A stretch of 64,000 bases of DNA, taken from NCBI RefSeq assembly GCF_047511655.1, contig NC_133394.1, positions 62,404,501-62,468,500 of the forward strand, read 5' to 3'. Numbering within the stretch: the first letter of the stretch is position 1; every line of letters begins with the position of its first letter. A model generated the notes under the pieces. That model did no database searches. It saw nothing but the letters and a program-made list of their open reading frames with translations, and had not been told where the DNA came from. The position numbers and the translations under genes were made by a program. The DNA comes from Castor canadensis. Its lineage: Eukaryota > Chordata > Mammalia > Rodentia > Castoridae. Shown here piece by piece: positions 33,854 through 45,535 of the stretch.

Positions 33854-34062
33854 TAGCAAGGTGCTGGTGGCTCACACCAGTAATTCTAGCTACTTGTGAG
33901 GCTCAGATCAGGAAGATTGTGGTTCAAGGCCAGCCCTGGCAAATAGTTCATGAGACCCCATTTCCAAACTAACCAGAGAAAAATGGATGGGAGGTGTGGC
34001 TCAAGTGTTAGAGCACCTGCTTTGCAAGAGCCAAGACCTGAATTCCCAGCCTCTGCCAAAAA
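33854..34062 (+). mobile_element. Compound SINE inside the old L1 ORF2
   Basis: 7SL-like left arm (gtgctggtggctcacaccag, ttcaaggccagccctggcaa, gagaccccatttcc) and ID-like right arm (tggctcaagtgttagagcac, cctgaattcccag). Short imperfect target repeats around aaatatatc flank it. Confidence 0.88.
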
Positions 34063-35110
34063 TATATATCATATACCATGATCAAGTTGGTATCATTCCA
34101 AGGATGCAAGGATGGTTCAACATATATAAATCAATAAATGTAATACAGTGCAGAAACAGAATCAAGCACAAAAATCACATGATTATCTCAACTGATATAG
34201 AAAAAGTCTTTGACAAATCTTTTCATGATAAAAGCTCTGAAGAACCTAAGAGTAAATAATAATAAAGGCTATAAATGACAAACATCATACTAAACTGGGA
34301 AAAGGGGTGTCCACTTTCCCTACTCATACCTAATACAGTAATAGAAGGCTAAGCTTATCCAGAGGAATAAGGCAAGAGAAAGAAATAAAAGGGTTTTAAT
34401 TAGGGCAAGAAGAAGTTAAATAATCCCTATTTGCAGATGATATGATTCTATACTTAAAATGCCACAAAGACTCCAACATAAAACTCCTAGATCTAGTAAA
34501 CACTTTCTGCAGTGTAGGAAGATTTGAAAATAACATATAAAAATCAGTAGCTTTTTGTATGCCAGCAGTGAACAGGCTCAGAATGAAAGCAGGAAAACAA
34601 TCCTATTCATAATAGCCTCAAAAACACAAGGTATAAACTTATCCAAGGAAGTGAAAAACTTCTACAATGAAAACTATAAAACCTAGAAGAAAGATTGAAG
34701 AAGACACCAGAATATGAAAAGACCTCTTATGTTCTTGATTTGGCATAATTAATATTATGAAAATGGCAATAGTACCAAAAGCAATCTATACATTGAATGC
34801 AATCCCCATCAAAATCCAATGTTATTCTTCACAGAAATAGAAAAATTAATCCCAAAACTCATATAGAAACATAAAGTACCTCACATAGCAAACGTCATCC
34901 TGAGCAAAAAGAGCAACACTGGAAATACCACAATACAGACTTCAAATTATACTATACAGCCATAGTAGCAGAAAGCCCAAAAGTAAATTCATACAACAAC
35001 AGCCAAAGACATACACTGGACAAAAGAGAACTGGGAAAACTGGCCATCTACATGCAGAAGCCTAAAACTAGAGCCCTATCTTTCACCCTGTTCAAAAAAT
35101 CAATTCCAAA

Positions 35111-35122
35111 TAGATCAAAGAT
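35111..35122. repeat. Target-site duplication of L1-B (left copy)
   Basis: tagatcaaagat, repeated exactly at 36522-36533. It lies within the old L1 ORF2 and gives the exact borders of L1-B. Confidence 0.92.
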
Positions 35123-36521
35123 TTTTTTTTGCATTTTTTTTCTTTTATTATTCATATGTGCATACAAGGCTTGGGTCATTTCTCCCCCCTGCCCCCACCC
35201 CCTCCCTTACCACCCACTCTGCCTCCTCCCTTTCCCCCCCCAACCCCCTCAATACCCAGCAGAAACTATTTTGCCCTTATTTCTAATTTTGTTGTAGAGA
35301 GAGTATAAGCAATAATAGGAAGGAACAAGGGTTTTTGCTGGTTGAGATAAGGATAGCTATACAGGGAGTTGACTCACATTAATTTCCTGTGCGTGTGTGT
35401 TACCTTCTAGGTTAATTCTTTTTGATCTCACCTTTTCTCTAGTTCCTGGTCCCCTTTTCCTATTGGCCTCAGTTGCTTTTAAGGTATCTGCTTTAGTTTC
35501 TCTGCATTAAGGGCAACAAATGCTAGCTAATTTTTTAGGTGTCTTACCTATCCTCACCCCTCCCTTGTGTGCTTTTGCTTTTCTCATGTGCTCAAAGTCC
35601 AATCTCCTTGTTGTGTTTGCCCTTGATCTAATGTCCACATATGAGGGAGAACATACGATTTTGGTCTTTTGGGCCAGGCTAACCTCACTCAGAATGATGT
35701 TCTCCAATTCCACCCATTTACCAGCGAATGATAACATTTCGTTCTTCTTCATGGCTGCATAAAATTCCATTGTGTATAGATACCACATTTTCTTAATCCA
35801 TTCATCAGTGGTGGGGCATCTTGGCTGTTTCCATAACTTGGCTATTGTGAATAGTGCCGCAATAAACATGGGTGTGCAGGTGCCTCTGGAGTAACCTGTG
35901 TCACAGTCTTTTAGGTATATCCCCAAGAGTGGTATTGCTGGATTAAATGGTAGATCAATGTCTAGCTTTTTAAGTAGCCTCCAAATTTTTTTCCAGAGTG
36001 GTTGTACTAGTTTACATTTCCACCAACAGTGTAAGAGGGTTCCTTTTTCCCCACATCCTCGCCAACACCTGTTGGTGGTGTTGCTAATGATGGCTATTCT
36101 AACAGGGGTGAGGTGGAATCTTAGTGTGGTTTTAATTTGCATTTCCTTTATGGCTAGAGATGGTGAGCATTTTTTCATGTGTTTTTTGGCCATTTGAATT
36201 TCTTCTTTTGAGAAAGTTCTGTTTAGTTCACTTGCCCATTTCTTTATTGGTTCATTAGTTTTGGGAGAATTTAGTTTTTTAAGTTCCCTATATATTCTGG
36301 TTATCAGTCCTTTGTCTGATGTATAGCTGGCAAATATTTTCTCCCACTCTGTGGGTGTTCTTTTCAGTTTAGAGACCATTTCTTTTGATGAACAGAAGCT
36401 TTTTAGCTTTATGAGGTCCCATTTATCCATGCTATCTCTTAGTTGCTATGCTGCTGGGGTTTCGTTGAGAAAGTTCTTACCTATACCTACTAACTCCAGC
36501 ATATTTCCTACTCTTTCCTGT
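35123..36521 (-). mobile_element. L1-B: young 5'-truncated LINE-1
   Basis: About 1.4 kb, inserted in reverse orientation into the old L1 between exact 12-bp duplications. It has a poly(A), a 3'UTR with a G-rich tract (35183-35245), and the last third of ORF2. It is very similar by eye to L1-A over the shared part. 5' truncation is the usual outcome of incomplete reverse transcription. Confidence 0.95.
35507..36430 (-). pseudogene. L1-B ORF2 C-terminal remnant, read-through frame
   Basis: An open frame of 307 residues covering the ORF2 C-terminus, including the Cys-rich CWRGCGEK...HCWWKC segment. Upstream a TAG stop at 36446-36448 interrupts it. The ancestral ORF2 stop lies at 35628-35630, but a T run of four at 35659-35662 (five in L1-A and L1-D) shifts the frame so that it misses that stop and adds about 50 unrelated residues, ending at 35507. 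Not an independent gene. Confidence 0.88.
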
Positions 36522-36533
36522 TAGATCAAAGAT
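36522..36533. repeat. Target-site duplication of L1-B (right copy)
   Basis: Exact copy of the 12 bp at 35111-35122. Confidence 0.92.
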
Positions 36534-37440
36534 CTTAATGTAAGATCTGAAACATTGAAACTACTTCAGGAAAAATAGGGAAAACTCTGGAGGATATAGT
36601 CATAATCAATTATTTTCTTAATAGGATTCCAATTGCCCAGGAAAAAAAGAGCAAGAATTGGCAAATGGAACTGTATCAAATTTAAAAGTTTCTGTACATC
36701 AAAAGAAACAGCTACCTAAATCAAGACTAAACCCACAGAATGTACAAAAATCTTCTCCAGCTATATTCAACAGGTAAGGGATTTGTGTACAGACTAAACA
36801 AAGAACTTAAAACACTAAACAGCAAAAGAACAAATAATCCAAATAAGAAATAGGCAAGTGAATAGGCAGTTCTCAGAAGGAGAAATACAAGTAGCTAATA
36901 CATACATAAAGCAATGTTCAACACTTTAGCCATGAAGGGAATTCAAATCAAAACTATACTAAGATTCCATTTCACACCAGTGAGATTGGCACTCATCAAG
37001 AAAACAAAGAGGGAAATGCTGTTGAGGATGCAAGGAAAAGGAACCATCACACATTGTTTGTGGGAATGTACACTAGTGCAACCACTATGGAAATTGGTAT
37101 GAAGGTATCTCAAAAAACTAAAAATGGATCTACCTTATGACCCTGCCATACCACTCTTAGGCATATATCCAAAGGACTATATGATAGTCCTGCACACCCA
37201 TGTTTACTGCAGCTCTCTTCAGAATAACTGAGATATCCAATAACCAATGAATCAATAACGAAAACATGGCATACCATGGAATATTACTAAACCATAAAGA
37301 ATAATTAAATTATGCCATTTGCAGGAAAATGGATGGAACTGGAGATCATCATGTTGATTGAGATATGCTTAACACAAAATGCCAAATAGTGAATTTTCTC
37401 ACTTGTGGAACCTATACCTAAAATGATGATGATTACATAA

Positions 37441-38054
37441 ATTTAAGTTGTGGTTTTATTTCTCTGCCAATGTTATCTCAAATATGATACCTTCTGATCT
37501 TAAATTTAGTCATTACAAATCTGAAAGTCCACTTGTGTGCTTTGTGGGAAAAAAAACTAAAACGTGATTTACAAATAGATTATGGAGCTATAATTCAAGT
37601 CATTCCAGCAGTCCCAAGCACCATTTTTTTAAAGAAAATGAGAATATAGAAATGAAATAACATTTAGATGATAGCACAGGAGTTGCTTTCTTGAAAATTA
37701 AGAGAAATGGTCACAGACCAATCAGACCAATTATCTAGCCATAACTTTGTATGTGAAAGCTGTGGTCTAATGAGAGAGATCAAGTTAAAACATTAAGCAT
37801 TCATATCAATAATTTTAGATTCACAAAAACTTTTGTTCAGTAAAAAGGACATAAGTTCTGTGTAAAAATCATACAATGTAGAGACTCAAGAGAGACTGAA
37901 CATGGCTGAACAAATCACAATGCTTTTTGTTGGGAAGGTGACACTTGCTAATTTGGATTTGGGCAGAGGTGGAGGACAAGAAAATACCTGCCTAAAGAGT
38001 AGCTTGCCAATAAAATAATACAGATATGATTAAAGCTTTTTTGTTATTTTTCCT
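37441..38054. other. Unique sequence, nothing recognised
   Basis: No gene or repeat supported. Confidence 0.5.
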
Positions 38055-38243
38055 CTACCCTATCCCTTTCTCCCTCCCTACCCTCTTCTCTCCTTCCCTC
38101 CCTTCTTCCCCCCCTCCCTCCCTCCTTCCTTCCTTCTTTTCTTCCTTCCTTCCTTCCTTCCTTCCTTCCTTCCTTCCTTCCTTCCTTCCTTCCTCCCTTC
38201 CTCCCTCCCTCCCTCCTTCCCTTCCTTTCTTCCTTCCTTTTTC
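38055..38243. repeat. (TTCC)n / polypyrimidine microsatellite
   Basis: Nearly 190 bp of pure pyrimidine, with a regular TTCC core (about 38143-38195) and CCCT-rich flanks. It is purine-only on the other strand, so it could form triplex DNA. The long open frames on both strands (Ser/Pro/Phe-rich or Arg/Glu/Gly/Lys-rich) are artefacts. Confidence 0.95.
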
Positions 38244-38305
38244 TTACATGGCTAACCATTATCCTGAGCTCAGTATGTTTTTCTAGTGCTAAGTTTGCAA
38301 CTAGT

Positions 38306-38383
38306 TTTGGGAGTACTTGGGTTTGAACTCAGGGCTTTGAGCCTGCTAAGCAGGTAGGCTTCTACTTGAGCCATGCTCTCTGT
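38306..38383 (-). mobile_element. ID-like SINE relic
   Basis: gtacttgggtttgaactcag (reverse B box) and ctacttgagccatgctc (reverse A box). No poly(T) is left. Confidence 0.65.
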
Positions 38384-38580
38384 CTGAAAAACAGAAACTT
38401 CTACCAAATAGTTTCTCCTTGTCCACTTTAAGGAATTATAACTTTCCTTTTGCAGTTTTTTCTTCTAGCAGCTTATTTTTCTTACACACTGAGGCCTGAG
38501 GCCAAATAGAAATCAGCTTTCTCTTAGTACCAACTATGCTTTGGACAAGTAAAACATAAAACATACAAGGTAAGGTCAAC
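38384..38580. repeat. Local duplication, copy 1, of unknown sequence X
   Basis: This segment (aatagtttctccttgtccac, ttaaggaattataactttcc, tttggacaagtaaaacataa) recurs, diverged, at 41850-42065, in both cases between a SINE relic and an LTR in the same orientation. I do not recognise the family; it may be internal retroviral sequence. Confidence 0.6.
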
Positions 38581-38938
38581 ATCTGCTATAGTTTGGATCT
38601 TGACTCTCCTCAAAGGTTTGTGTGTCAGCATGTAGTGCTATTATGAGGGGTGGAATATTTAGTAGGTGTGCCCAATTGAAGTAAGTGAAGTTGTTTGAGG
38701 CCTTGAAGGAGATGTTGGTACCTTGATTCTTTTCTTTTACTTCCCAGTCACCATGAAGTGAACAATCTTTGTCTACCACTTATTCCTTGTATTATATTTG
38801 GTGCCACCACAGGCCAAAGCAACAGGGCCAAGCAACCATGGACTGAAACCTCTGAAACTGTGAGTCAATATAAACCATTTCTCCTCTTAACTTGATCACC
38901 TCAGGTATGTATTATAATGATGGGCAGCTGACTGATAC
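38581..38938 (+). mobile_element. MaLR-type LTR
   Basis: Starts with tgctatagtttggatcttga, has ttagtaggtgtgcccaattg and ends with gaaactgtgagtcaatataa and aggtatgtattataatgatg. The layout is that of MaLR LTRs (MST/ORR-like). It is complete or nearly so, with no adjoining retroviral genes. Confidence 0.75.
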
Positions 38939-39998
38939 ACTATCCACACCATATTACCACAGATCTTTAGAGTAGTGACTCATTTGGCTAACATGGAAAG
39001 AATTGGCAAAAAATATGGAACATTTTCCCCAGTGTTGTCAGAACACAGCTGGCTTTTATACAAGTGTTTACTCCATTCCCCAAATCTTACATGTTCCTTT
39101 TGTGGAATAAAAATAGAACCTACATATATAGAATATATACATATATATATTCTACTCAACATATCACAGTTTTACCATCCACAAGAATGAACTTTGTGAT
39201 TCAGGAAGTCTATGAGTGTTTTCACTCTAGAATAAAAAAAAGATGCTCATGCTAGGCCTTTGGTTTGGGAAATGTTTAATCTTAATTACATCACTAAGTG
39301 TGGACTGATTGATGATTGTGCATTCTACTGCCAGCTTTCGTAGTGCCCAATATGGAAAGTTTAATTCCCTTTTACTCATTCTTAATTGGACTGTTTGGCC
39401 CTTTTACAGTTTATTATTCCTAGGATCTTTCTTCACAATTAAGAGGTACATTGACTTTCTTGAGGAAATACTGTGTTTGAGTATCCTGAAGGTGAAACTA
39501 ACATTTATTACCCATTTCCCCATGGCAACAATCTCTTTAATAAATTGCAAATCACAAATGAGTTGAGTCTCAGCATTTCTTTACATCTTGTTATTTTCAT
39601 CTCCTCTTCCATTAAATTTGAGAAACTTTTGCATATCTTCTTGCCTGGTTCAAATCTCATAGATGCATTGTCAAGGGATATAATTTTAACACCTTAAATT
39701 TTGTAATTGTTGATATTTATGAGTTTTCACACAAATATGCAATTATCCCCAAATATATCACATTAATACGCCATTGCTATATGATGAATAATAGTTACTG
39801 TATCCTCATAACCTGTAAATTAATAAAAGCTGTTATGTTGTATCTTTAAAAATACATATTTGGTCAAATTGATATCTTAACACTACCTCTAAAATTTCAT
39901 ATGTGCTATTCCACCTCTTTAGGTGTAAATTTGACATTGCTAATCCATGTAAAATCCCTATATTCTTAGGAAGGCACACATATTTATTCATCCATGTA
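38939..39998. other. Unique AT-rich sequence, nothing recognised
   Basis: No gene or repeat supported. Confidence 0.5.
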
Positions 39999-40280
39999 CA
40001 GTAACTCCTCAGTATCCACAGGAAATTGATTTTAACACTACATTAAATGGTGCAGTATTTGCACAGAATCCAAATTCATGCTTCTTCTCTAGATTACTTA
40101 CAATACCTAAGATAATGTAGATGTTACACAAATAGTTGTACCACATTGGGTATGCAATCATGGTAAGATAAAAATATGTACATGTTCACTTTAGATGAAA
40201 TTATTTAAACACTTTTTGATATGCTGTTCTTTGAATCCATAGATGTGAAATGTACAGACATTTCAGACAAGTACAGTATT
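39999..40280. mobile_element. Tigger-like (TcMar) MITE
   Basis: Begins right after a TA with cagtaactcctcagtatcca, then ggtgcagtatttgcacagaa, ctctagattacttacaatac and near the end ctttgaatccatagatgtga. The order matches a common non-autonomous Tigger-type element ending in a degenerate inverted repeat. The subfamily is uncertain. Confidence 0.65.
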
Positions 40281-40571
40281 TTTTCACTAGAATCCAGACA
40301 TTAAATGCAATGTAAAGCTAATACAAGATATAGTGATTTATCACAGGGATTTTAATTTTCTCAATGATACATAAAAATACCGGCTTAATTCCTGGTGGTG
40401 CAAAGTAGCATGTGAGCCAATGCCTAGTGGAGTGAGGTCCTGTTGTTTAATATGTGAAATATTAGTGAGCTGGAGTGGTCAGGGAAATCTTCTATGAAGT
40501 ATCTGAAAGGAGAGCTCTCTTGGCCTAGCTAGTGTGTGGATATGTAGAAGCCAAGTGGAACTGAGGATTAT

Positions 40572-40975
40572 ATGGTAGTTCTCTATTACCCACACAAGGG
40601 AAATGTTCCAGACCCTAGGGAAAACCTAAAACTGTGTACAGCACCAAAGCCTGTGGCTTTGTACATACATATGTAATATGTGTATATCAATATATAATGC
40701 CTTTATATATATATTTAATAAATCCTTTTTATATACATATATTTCATAAAGCTTACTTATAAATTAAGCACAAAAATTAACAATAACATAATAAATTAGC
40801 AATTAGGGAAATATACTGTAAAAGGTATGTGAATGTGATCTTCTCTCAAAATATCTAACTGCCCTTTCACCTATTCATTTAAAGGAAGCACTTTATGGCT
40901 TCTCTTTGGCATTTCTAAATTGTTAGCAGCTCTACTCTTGAGCATTGGGCTCAAAACTAAGTAAAATAACATCAA
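40572..40975 (-). mobile_element. Tigger1 relic, 5'-truncated
   Basis: Reads the reverse complement of the Tigger1 3' end (agggaaatgttccagaccct, ttacttataaattaagcaca, atgtgaatgtgatcttctct). It then joins directly to the start of the transposase region (gaagcactttatggcttctc, gctctactcttgagcattgg). Most of the transposase is missing, as in internally deleted Tigger1 derivatives. Confidence 0.78.
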
Positions 40976-41819
40976 AATTACTCATTTAACTAAGTATAAT
41001 TAACATAATTATAATCAGCTTAATATTAACAAGACACATTTATTACTTCACAAAACTGAATCTCCATGCAACATATTTTTTTCCTTCTTTTAGACATTTT
41101 GTTTTCCTAACTTATGAAATGCTTATTTGTATATCTGCCACATTATATATTGGGCATCATTAAGCAGGTAGTATAACTTAATTATACTCGTAACTTAGAA
41201 TCACATGATTTTCTTCTATGCACATGACAAAAAATCGTCAATAATTTCTGCACATCAAGTGCAACACTGTAAAGGAGTTTTGCTGGTACATATCTGAGTT
41301 ATCCTATCATAGAAACATCGTCTAATTCCTGTTTTTGTTCCAGACCATTGTAGGCTGCTTCAGACCAACTTGATTCCTCATGATAAAAGGATAATAGCAT
41401 GTTTCAAGATCAATTTGAGATTTATATGAAGAAATGTTCATATCATGTCTAGTCCTTTGCCTGGAGTTTAGTAAGAAACAAGAATCCCTACTTGATGTGA
41501 GTCACCCTTTGATGCTCAGGATGCTGAAGGCTAATGACTTAGAAAAGCTCTGCTTTCATGCAAGGAATTCTCTTGAGGGAAAATCAGCTATAAACTTTAG
41601 GCAAGCACTGTCATTTCAGATGGTGATAAAAAGCTCTGAAATAAATCAGATATGGAAGAAGTTGTCTGGTAAGTAAGGGATACTAATTTCTTTCTGACTC
41701 TCATGCATGCAATGTGGATAATTAACCCATGAGGAAAAATGAAGATGGTAATGAGAATATACTTGTCAACTGAGGTATACAAGAGTGAAAAAATAGTACA
41801 ATTAAATATGGTTAAAAAC
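40976..41819. other. Unique sequence, nothing recognised
   Basis: No gene or repeat supported. Confidence 0.5.
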
Positions 41820-42065
41820 AGATGCTCTACCAGTTGAACCATGCCTACTTAATAGTTTCTTTTTTCCACTTTAGGAATTTATAACTGTCCTTTATCAATT
41901 TTGTTTTTTAACAGCTTCTTTTTCTTTCCAGGGAACAATTTCATTCTTTGAAAGGACTAAACCAAATTATAATATTGACATTGTGACTCGAGGGCAAAAA
42001 AGAAATGAGCTTCCTGTTAATATCAGTATTCTTTGAACAAGTAAAACATCAAACAAAAGTAGAAA
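41820..42065. repeat. Local duplication, copy 2: SINE relic + sequence X
   Basis: Begins with a SINE remnant (gatgctctaccagttgaacc) and continues with a diverged copy of the segment at 38384-38580 (aatagtttcttttttccact, tttgaacaagtaaaacatca). It contains extra bases around 41935-41990. Confidence 0.6.
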
Positions 42066-42368
42066 ATTGGGTTACCGTCTCTTAGAATTTGATTCTTGAC
42101 ATCCACCAAAAGGCCATGTGCTAAAGGCTTGGGGTCAGCTTGTGGTTCTATTGGAAGGGAGTAGAACATTTAGTAGGTGTGCCTTGTGGAAAGAAGTGAG
42201 ATCATTTGAGGCTTTGGGGGGGATATTGGTACCCTGGCACCTTTCTGTCTCTCCTTTTGCTTCCCAGTCACCAAGAAGTAAAAAGGCTCCCTCTACTGCT
42301 TATTCTTTCTATGGTATACTGTGCCATCACAGGCCCAAAACAACAGGGACAAGCAGGCATGGATCTTT
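42066..42368 (+). mobile_element. MaLR-type LTR, 3'-truncated
   Basis: Diverged copy of the LTR at 38581-38938: tttagtaggtgtgccttgtg, tgcttcccagtcaccaagaa, ccatcacaggcccaaaacaa. It stops abruptly at about 42368, where Tigger1 sequence begins, so the 3' end was lost. Confidence 0.72.
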
Positions 42369-42880
42369 AATAAAGCTTAATTTATAATTAGACACAATGA
42401 AAATTTAACAATAACATAATAAATACCATAATAAAATAACAAAAGTCATGTGAATATGATCTCTTTCTCTTAAACTATCTAATTGTCCTTTTACCTATTC
42501 ATTTAGAGGAACTACTTTATGACTTCTCTGGTATTTCTGAATGGTCAGCATCACTACTCTTGAGCATCAGAGCCAATGTTAAGTAAAATGAGGGCCAACT
42601 GAATACAGGCACTGTGATATACTGCTGTAGAGACAGTTGGTCTGATAATACAAGGGCTACAAAGTTACTAAAGGGTGGCTAACATAAATAGTGTGATAGA
42701 CTGGACAAAGAGATGATTCATGCAGGACAGTGCATGATTTTATTGTAGCCCGAATTTGTGCAATTTAAAATGTATTGTTTATTTATGGAATTTTCCACAT
42801 TATATTTTTCAGACCACAGTTGACTATGGATAGTTGAAATCACAAAGAGAAATGACAATAAAGGGGAGAATATCACAGTT
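42369..42880 (-). mobile_element. Tigger1 derivative, internally deleted
   Basis: Starts inside the Tigger1 3' region (taataaagcttaatttataa), passes the 5' part of the transposase reversed (catcactactcttgagcatc) and reaches the 5' end of the element (gactggacaaagagatgatt, tgtttatttatggaattttc, gaccacagttgactatggat). It keeps the 5' terminal region that the copy at 40572 lacks. Confidence 0.8.
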
Positions 42881-43340
42881 GAAAAACATATGTATGTCTT
42901 GTTTAAGAAATAGCAAAGTGTCTGACTTGAGTCAATGATCTGCATGGGAATACATAAAAGACAAGTCAGATTATAAGAGTGGGTTACACTCTTTATAAAG
43001 AGGCTCTTTAAAGGGATATTCTCAAAAAAAGAAATCCATTGAGAGTTGCAAAATGGGCAAGCAAAATGGTAAAATCTGTGTTTTAAGATAATAAATTTAG
43101 AGGATCACTTATTAATATATGCTTCCAGGAACATTACTAGAGTTTTACCAAAGGGATTCTATAGCCAAGTAAATGTAGAAAACAGTGGATTTCTTTACTA
43201 TAGTTTTTTTGCTAAGATTTCCATTCCTAGAAATGGTTCCCTAGCCAAATTCAACAGTGCCATATTTTCCTTCTCAAGAGTCAAAATCCCCATGAATATA
43301 TCTGTTGAGGAAGGTGGGGGTGTAAAATTGGTGGTGACAC
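42881..43340. other. Unique sequence, nothing recognised
   Basis: No gene or repeat supported. Confidence 0.5.
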
Positions 43341-43349
43341 TTATATGGG

Positions 43350-43500
43350 CCTCATCCAGGTTTTTATTTTTTTATTGTTGTAGTACTGGGGTGCATTGTG
43401 ACATTTCCAAAAGTTCTTACAATATATCATGGTTGAATTCACCCTCTCCATCATTCTCCTTTATTTCCCCTCCTGAGATTTCCATTTTCTATATAATCCT
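43350..43500 (-). mobile_element. L1 3' tail fragment
   Basis: tattgttgtagtactggggt, gcattgtgacatttccaaaa, cttacaatatatcatggttg and a pyrimidine-rich block: the same 3' tail module as at 19200-19350, on the minus strand. Confidence 0.6.
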
Positions 43501-44830
43501 GAGGAACTTTCTGTGGGGTTGTTGCTAAGACATCTCTTTCAAATCCAGTAATTTTTTTTTTTTTTGCTATTTCCATTACCACTCTTTAATGAATAGAAAC
43601 AATTTTGCTGATCTGTATTTTGAGGTACAAGAAGCAGCCAGAATGTACAGGGCTCCATTTGTGTTGCACATCTCATCTTCCTATTTATTTTGTGAGGACT
43701 CTTTGCTTCCATTTGGATTTTGTCTAAGAAATAGGATACATGCTCGATAAGTCTAGTGACTTCATGCTTTTACCATGAAATTTTCTCCTAAATTTTATTC
43801 TGTGACTAGATTTGTTTCTGAGGAGGGTAATTTTAAAAAAATATTAAGCAACCATCAGCTTATTTCTCTTCATATTTCTACTGTTCCCTGAAATAATGCC
43901 TACCTGTCCTAATAATGGGTGGAGACATGGAGTACTTATGAAAAAACTGCTATTATTTGAAAGATAATAGCCATTCATAATAATAAATGCACTCTTGGCT
44001 TATAATTCTGTAGTTTTTCTTGCTCCCTCTTGGAGTTTCTTCCAAAAGGGGACTTTTGGCATGGCCATAGAATTCTAGACATTGACTGAGACATTAATAA
44101 ACAAAAAATGAATAGAAGCTTGAAAAGAATTTGCCTGCTCATTGCTGGAAACTCTTCCTCCACCATATGGAGAAGGCTAGACTTACTTGGTGGAAACCAA
44201 ACAAAAGCAATATTAAATGATAGACATGTAAGTCAGCCCCAGTTGTGCTACCAGTAGACTGTGAATGACAAAGATGAATGCAGAGGAACTGACCAGTTTG
44301 TCTGTCAACCAAATGCTAACATGAGCATTTGAAATAACATGGTTGACTGAGACACCAAATTATGAAGTAATATTTATTGCATCAATAAAGGATATATGCA
44401 CTATAACACAGAAATGGAATATAATTTATGGCAGGAATGGGAAGATAGAAGAGACATACTGTGAGAAGGTTTTCTCAAATATGAATTGATTCAAGGAAGA
44501 AAAGGACAGATCAAATGAGATGAGCTGGGACTTGAAAGGTGTCATTCAGTGTTCAGCTGAAGCAAGCCTAAAAGCATCATTTCAGTTTAAAGTGTCTTAT
44601 GTGGCTTAATTTCTCAAAAACTTCACATATTTCCAAGGACAGACCCTAAGGATTTAATACATATTTGGCAAAAATGCTACAAGCATCTTAGAAAAATAAG
44701 TTTATGGACTGCTATAGGAAATGAAGGAATGGGAAAAGCCAAATGAAATTATGGAGATTGCAAAATACAGCAAGTTAGAACATAGTAGGCCCATGGAAAA
44801 GGGGCCAAGGCATCATCTTGAAGTTGTACC
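43501..44830. other. Unique sequence, nothing recognised
   Basis: No gene or confident repeat. Confidence 0.5.
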
Positions 44831-45046
44831 TTTTTTTGGCAGCACTGGGGTTTGAACTCTGGGCCTCAAGCTTGCTAGGCAGGCACTCTTATCACTTGAG
44901 ACACTCCACCAGCCCCTTTTGATTTTTTTTTTTTTGAGATAGGGTCTATTGAACTATTTGTCAGGGCTGGCTTGGAACCTTGATTCTCCTGATCTCTACC
45001 TCCTGAGTAGCTATGATTACAAGGATTCCAAGGCTGTTGCCTGACC
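44831..45046 (-). mobile_element. Compound SINE
   Basis: Poly(T), ggcagcactggggtttgaac (reverse B box), ttatcacttgagacactccac (reverse A box), a second poly(T), then a reversed B1-like arm (cagggctggcttggaacctt, tcctgagtagctatgattac). Confidence 0.88.
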
Positions 45047-45245
45047 AGTTGTGCCTTTTGTAGAACACTATGACTCTTACTGGCTTGGATTCAAGATATT
45101 GTTCCAAATTTGCAGTCTCAGGAAAAACAAAAATGTTGTGCTGGCCTACATTTTTAGAATTCAGAATCATCTAAACTTACTGAAGATTTCCTGAAAGCAA
45201 TGAGGTAAATGAGATGAAAACAAGAAAAGGAAAAAAGAGACTCCT

Positions 45246-45330
45246 GATACATAGGCTCAGGTTCTGAATCCAAGCTCCACTCTGTGAGCCAATATATAGG
45301 GACTTAGGTCTAATTAGCTAGTTTTGCATA
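45246..45330 (+). mobile_element. Possible MIR fragment
   Basis: aggttctgaatccaagctcc and ctctgtgagccaatatatag resemble the MIR tRNA-like head. Weak. Confidence 0.35.
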
Positions 45331-45384
45331 ATATGAACTCTAATTTCAAGGATACTTCCATTACCCTCATTAACTTTTTACAAA

Positions 45385-45535
45385 TTTATTTTGCACCCAT
45401 TTCCTTATTTAATCCATAAGACAATCCTATGATTTTGATGTTATTTTATCCATATTTAATTTTAGAGATGAAAAGATCAAGGCTGAGAGAGTAACTGGTC
45501 AATGAAAACACAGCTGATAAATGGTCTCATAGTCT
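45385..45535 (-). mobile_element. MIR SINE fragment
   Basis: Reverse-complement MIR core: ttatttaatccataagacaa, tttagagatgaaaagatcaa, ggctgagagagtaactggtc and acacagctgataaatggtc. Confidence 0.75.

Larger units (their letters stand above)
32278..37420 (+). pseudogene. Old L1 ORF2 remnant, interrupted
   Basis: Starts with an endonuclease-like NVNGLHSPIKRH segment (about 32310) and CCLQETHL (about 32390). The reverse-transcriptase FADD box is recognisable at about 34430-34445. The frame is broken by many stops, by a SINE (33854-34062) and by L1-B (35123-36521). The C-terminal part continues at 36534 and ends near 37400. Not functional. Confidence 0.85.
29213..37440 (+). mobile_element. Old full-length L1 with three nested insertions
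   Basis: A plus-strand L1 with a 5'UTR-like start (gaagatggcagatggccaaa at about 29229), a pyrimidine-rich 5'UTR end, ORF1, ORF2 and a 3' end near 37440. SINEs interrupt it at 29393-29582 and 33854-34062 and the younger L1-B at 35123-36521. Net of insertions it is about 6.4 kb, close to full length. Both ORFs carry many stops and frameshifts, and no poly(A) tail is visible. Confidence 0.85.

Noticed and set aside
38026..38286. Ser/Pro/Phe-rich frame and the opposite Arg/Glu/Gly/Lys-rich frame
   Set aside because: Both are translations of the TTCC microsatellite.
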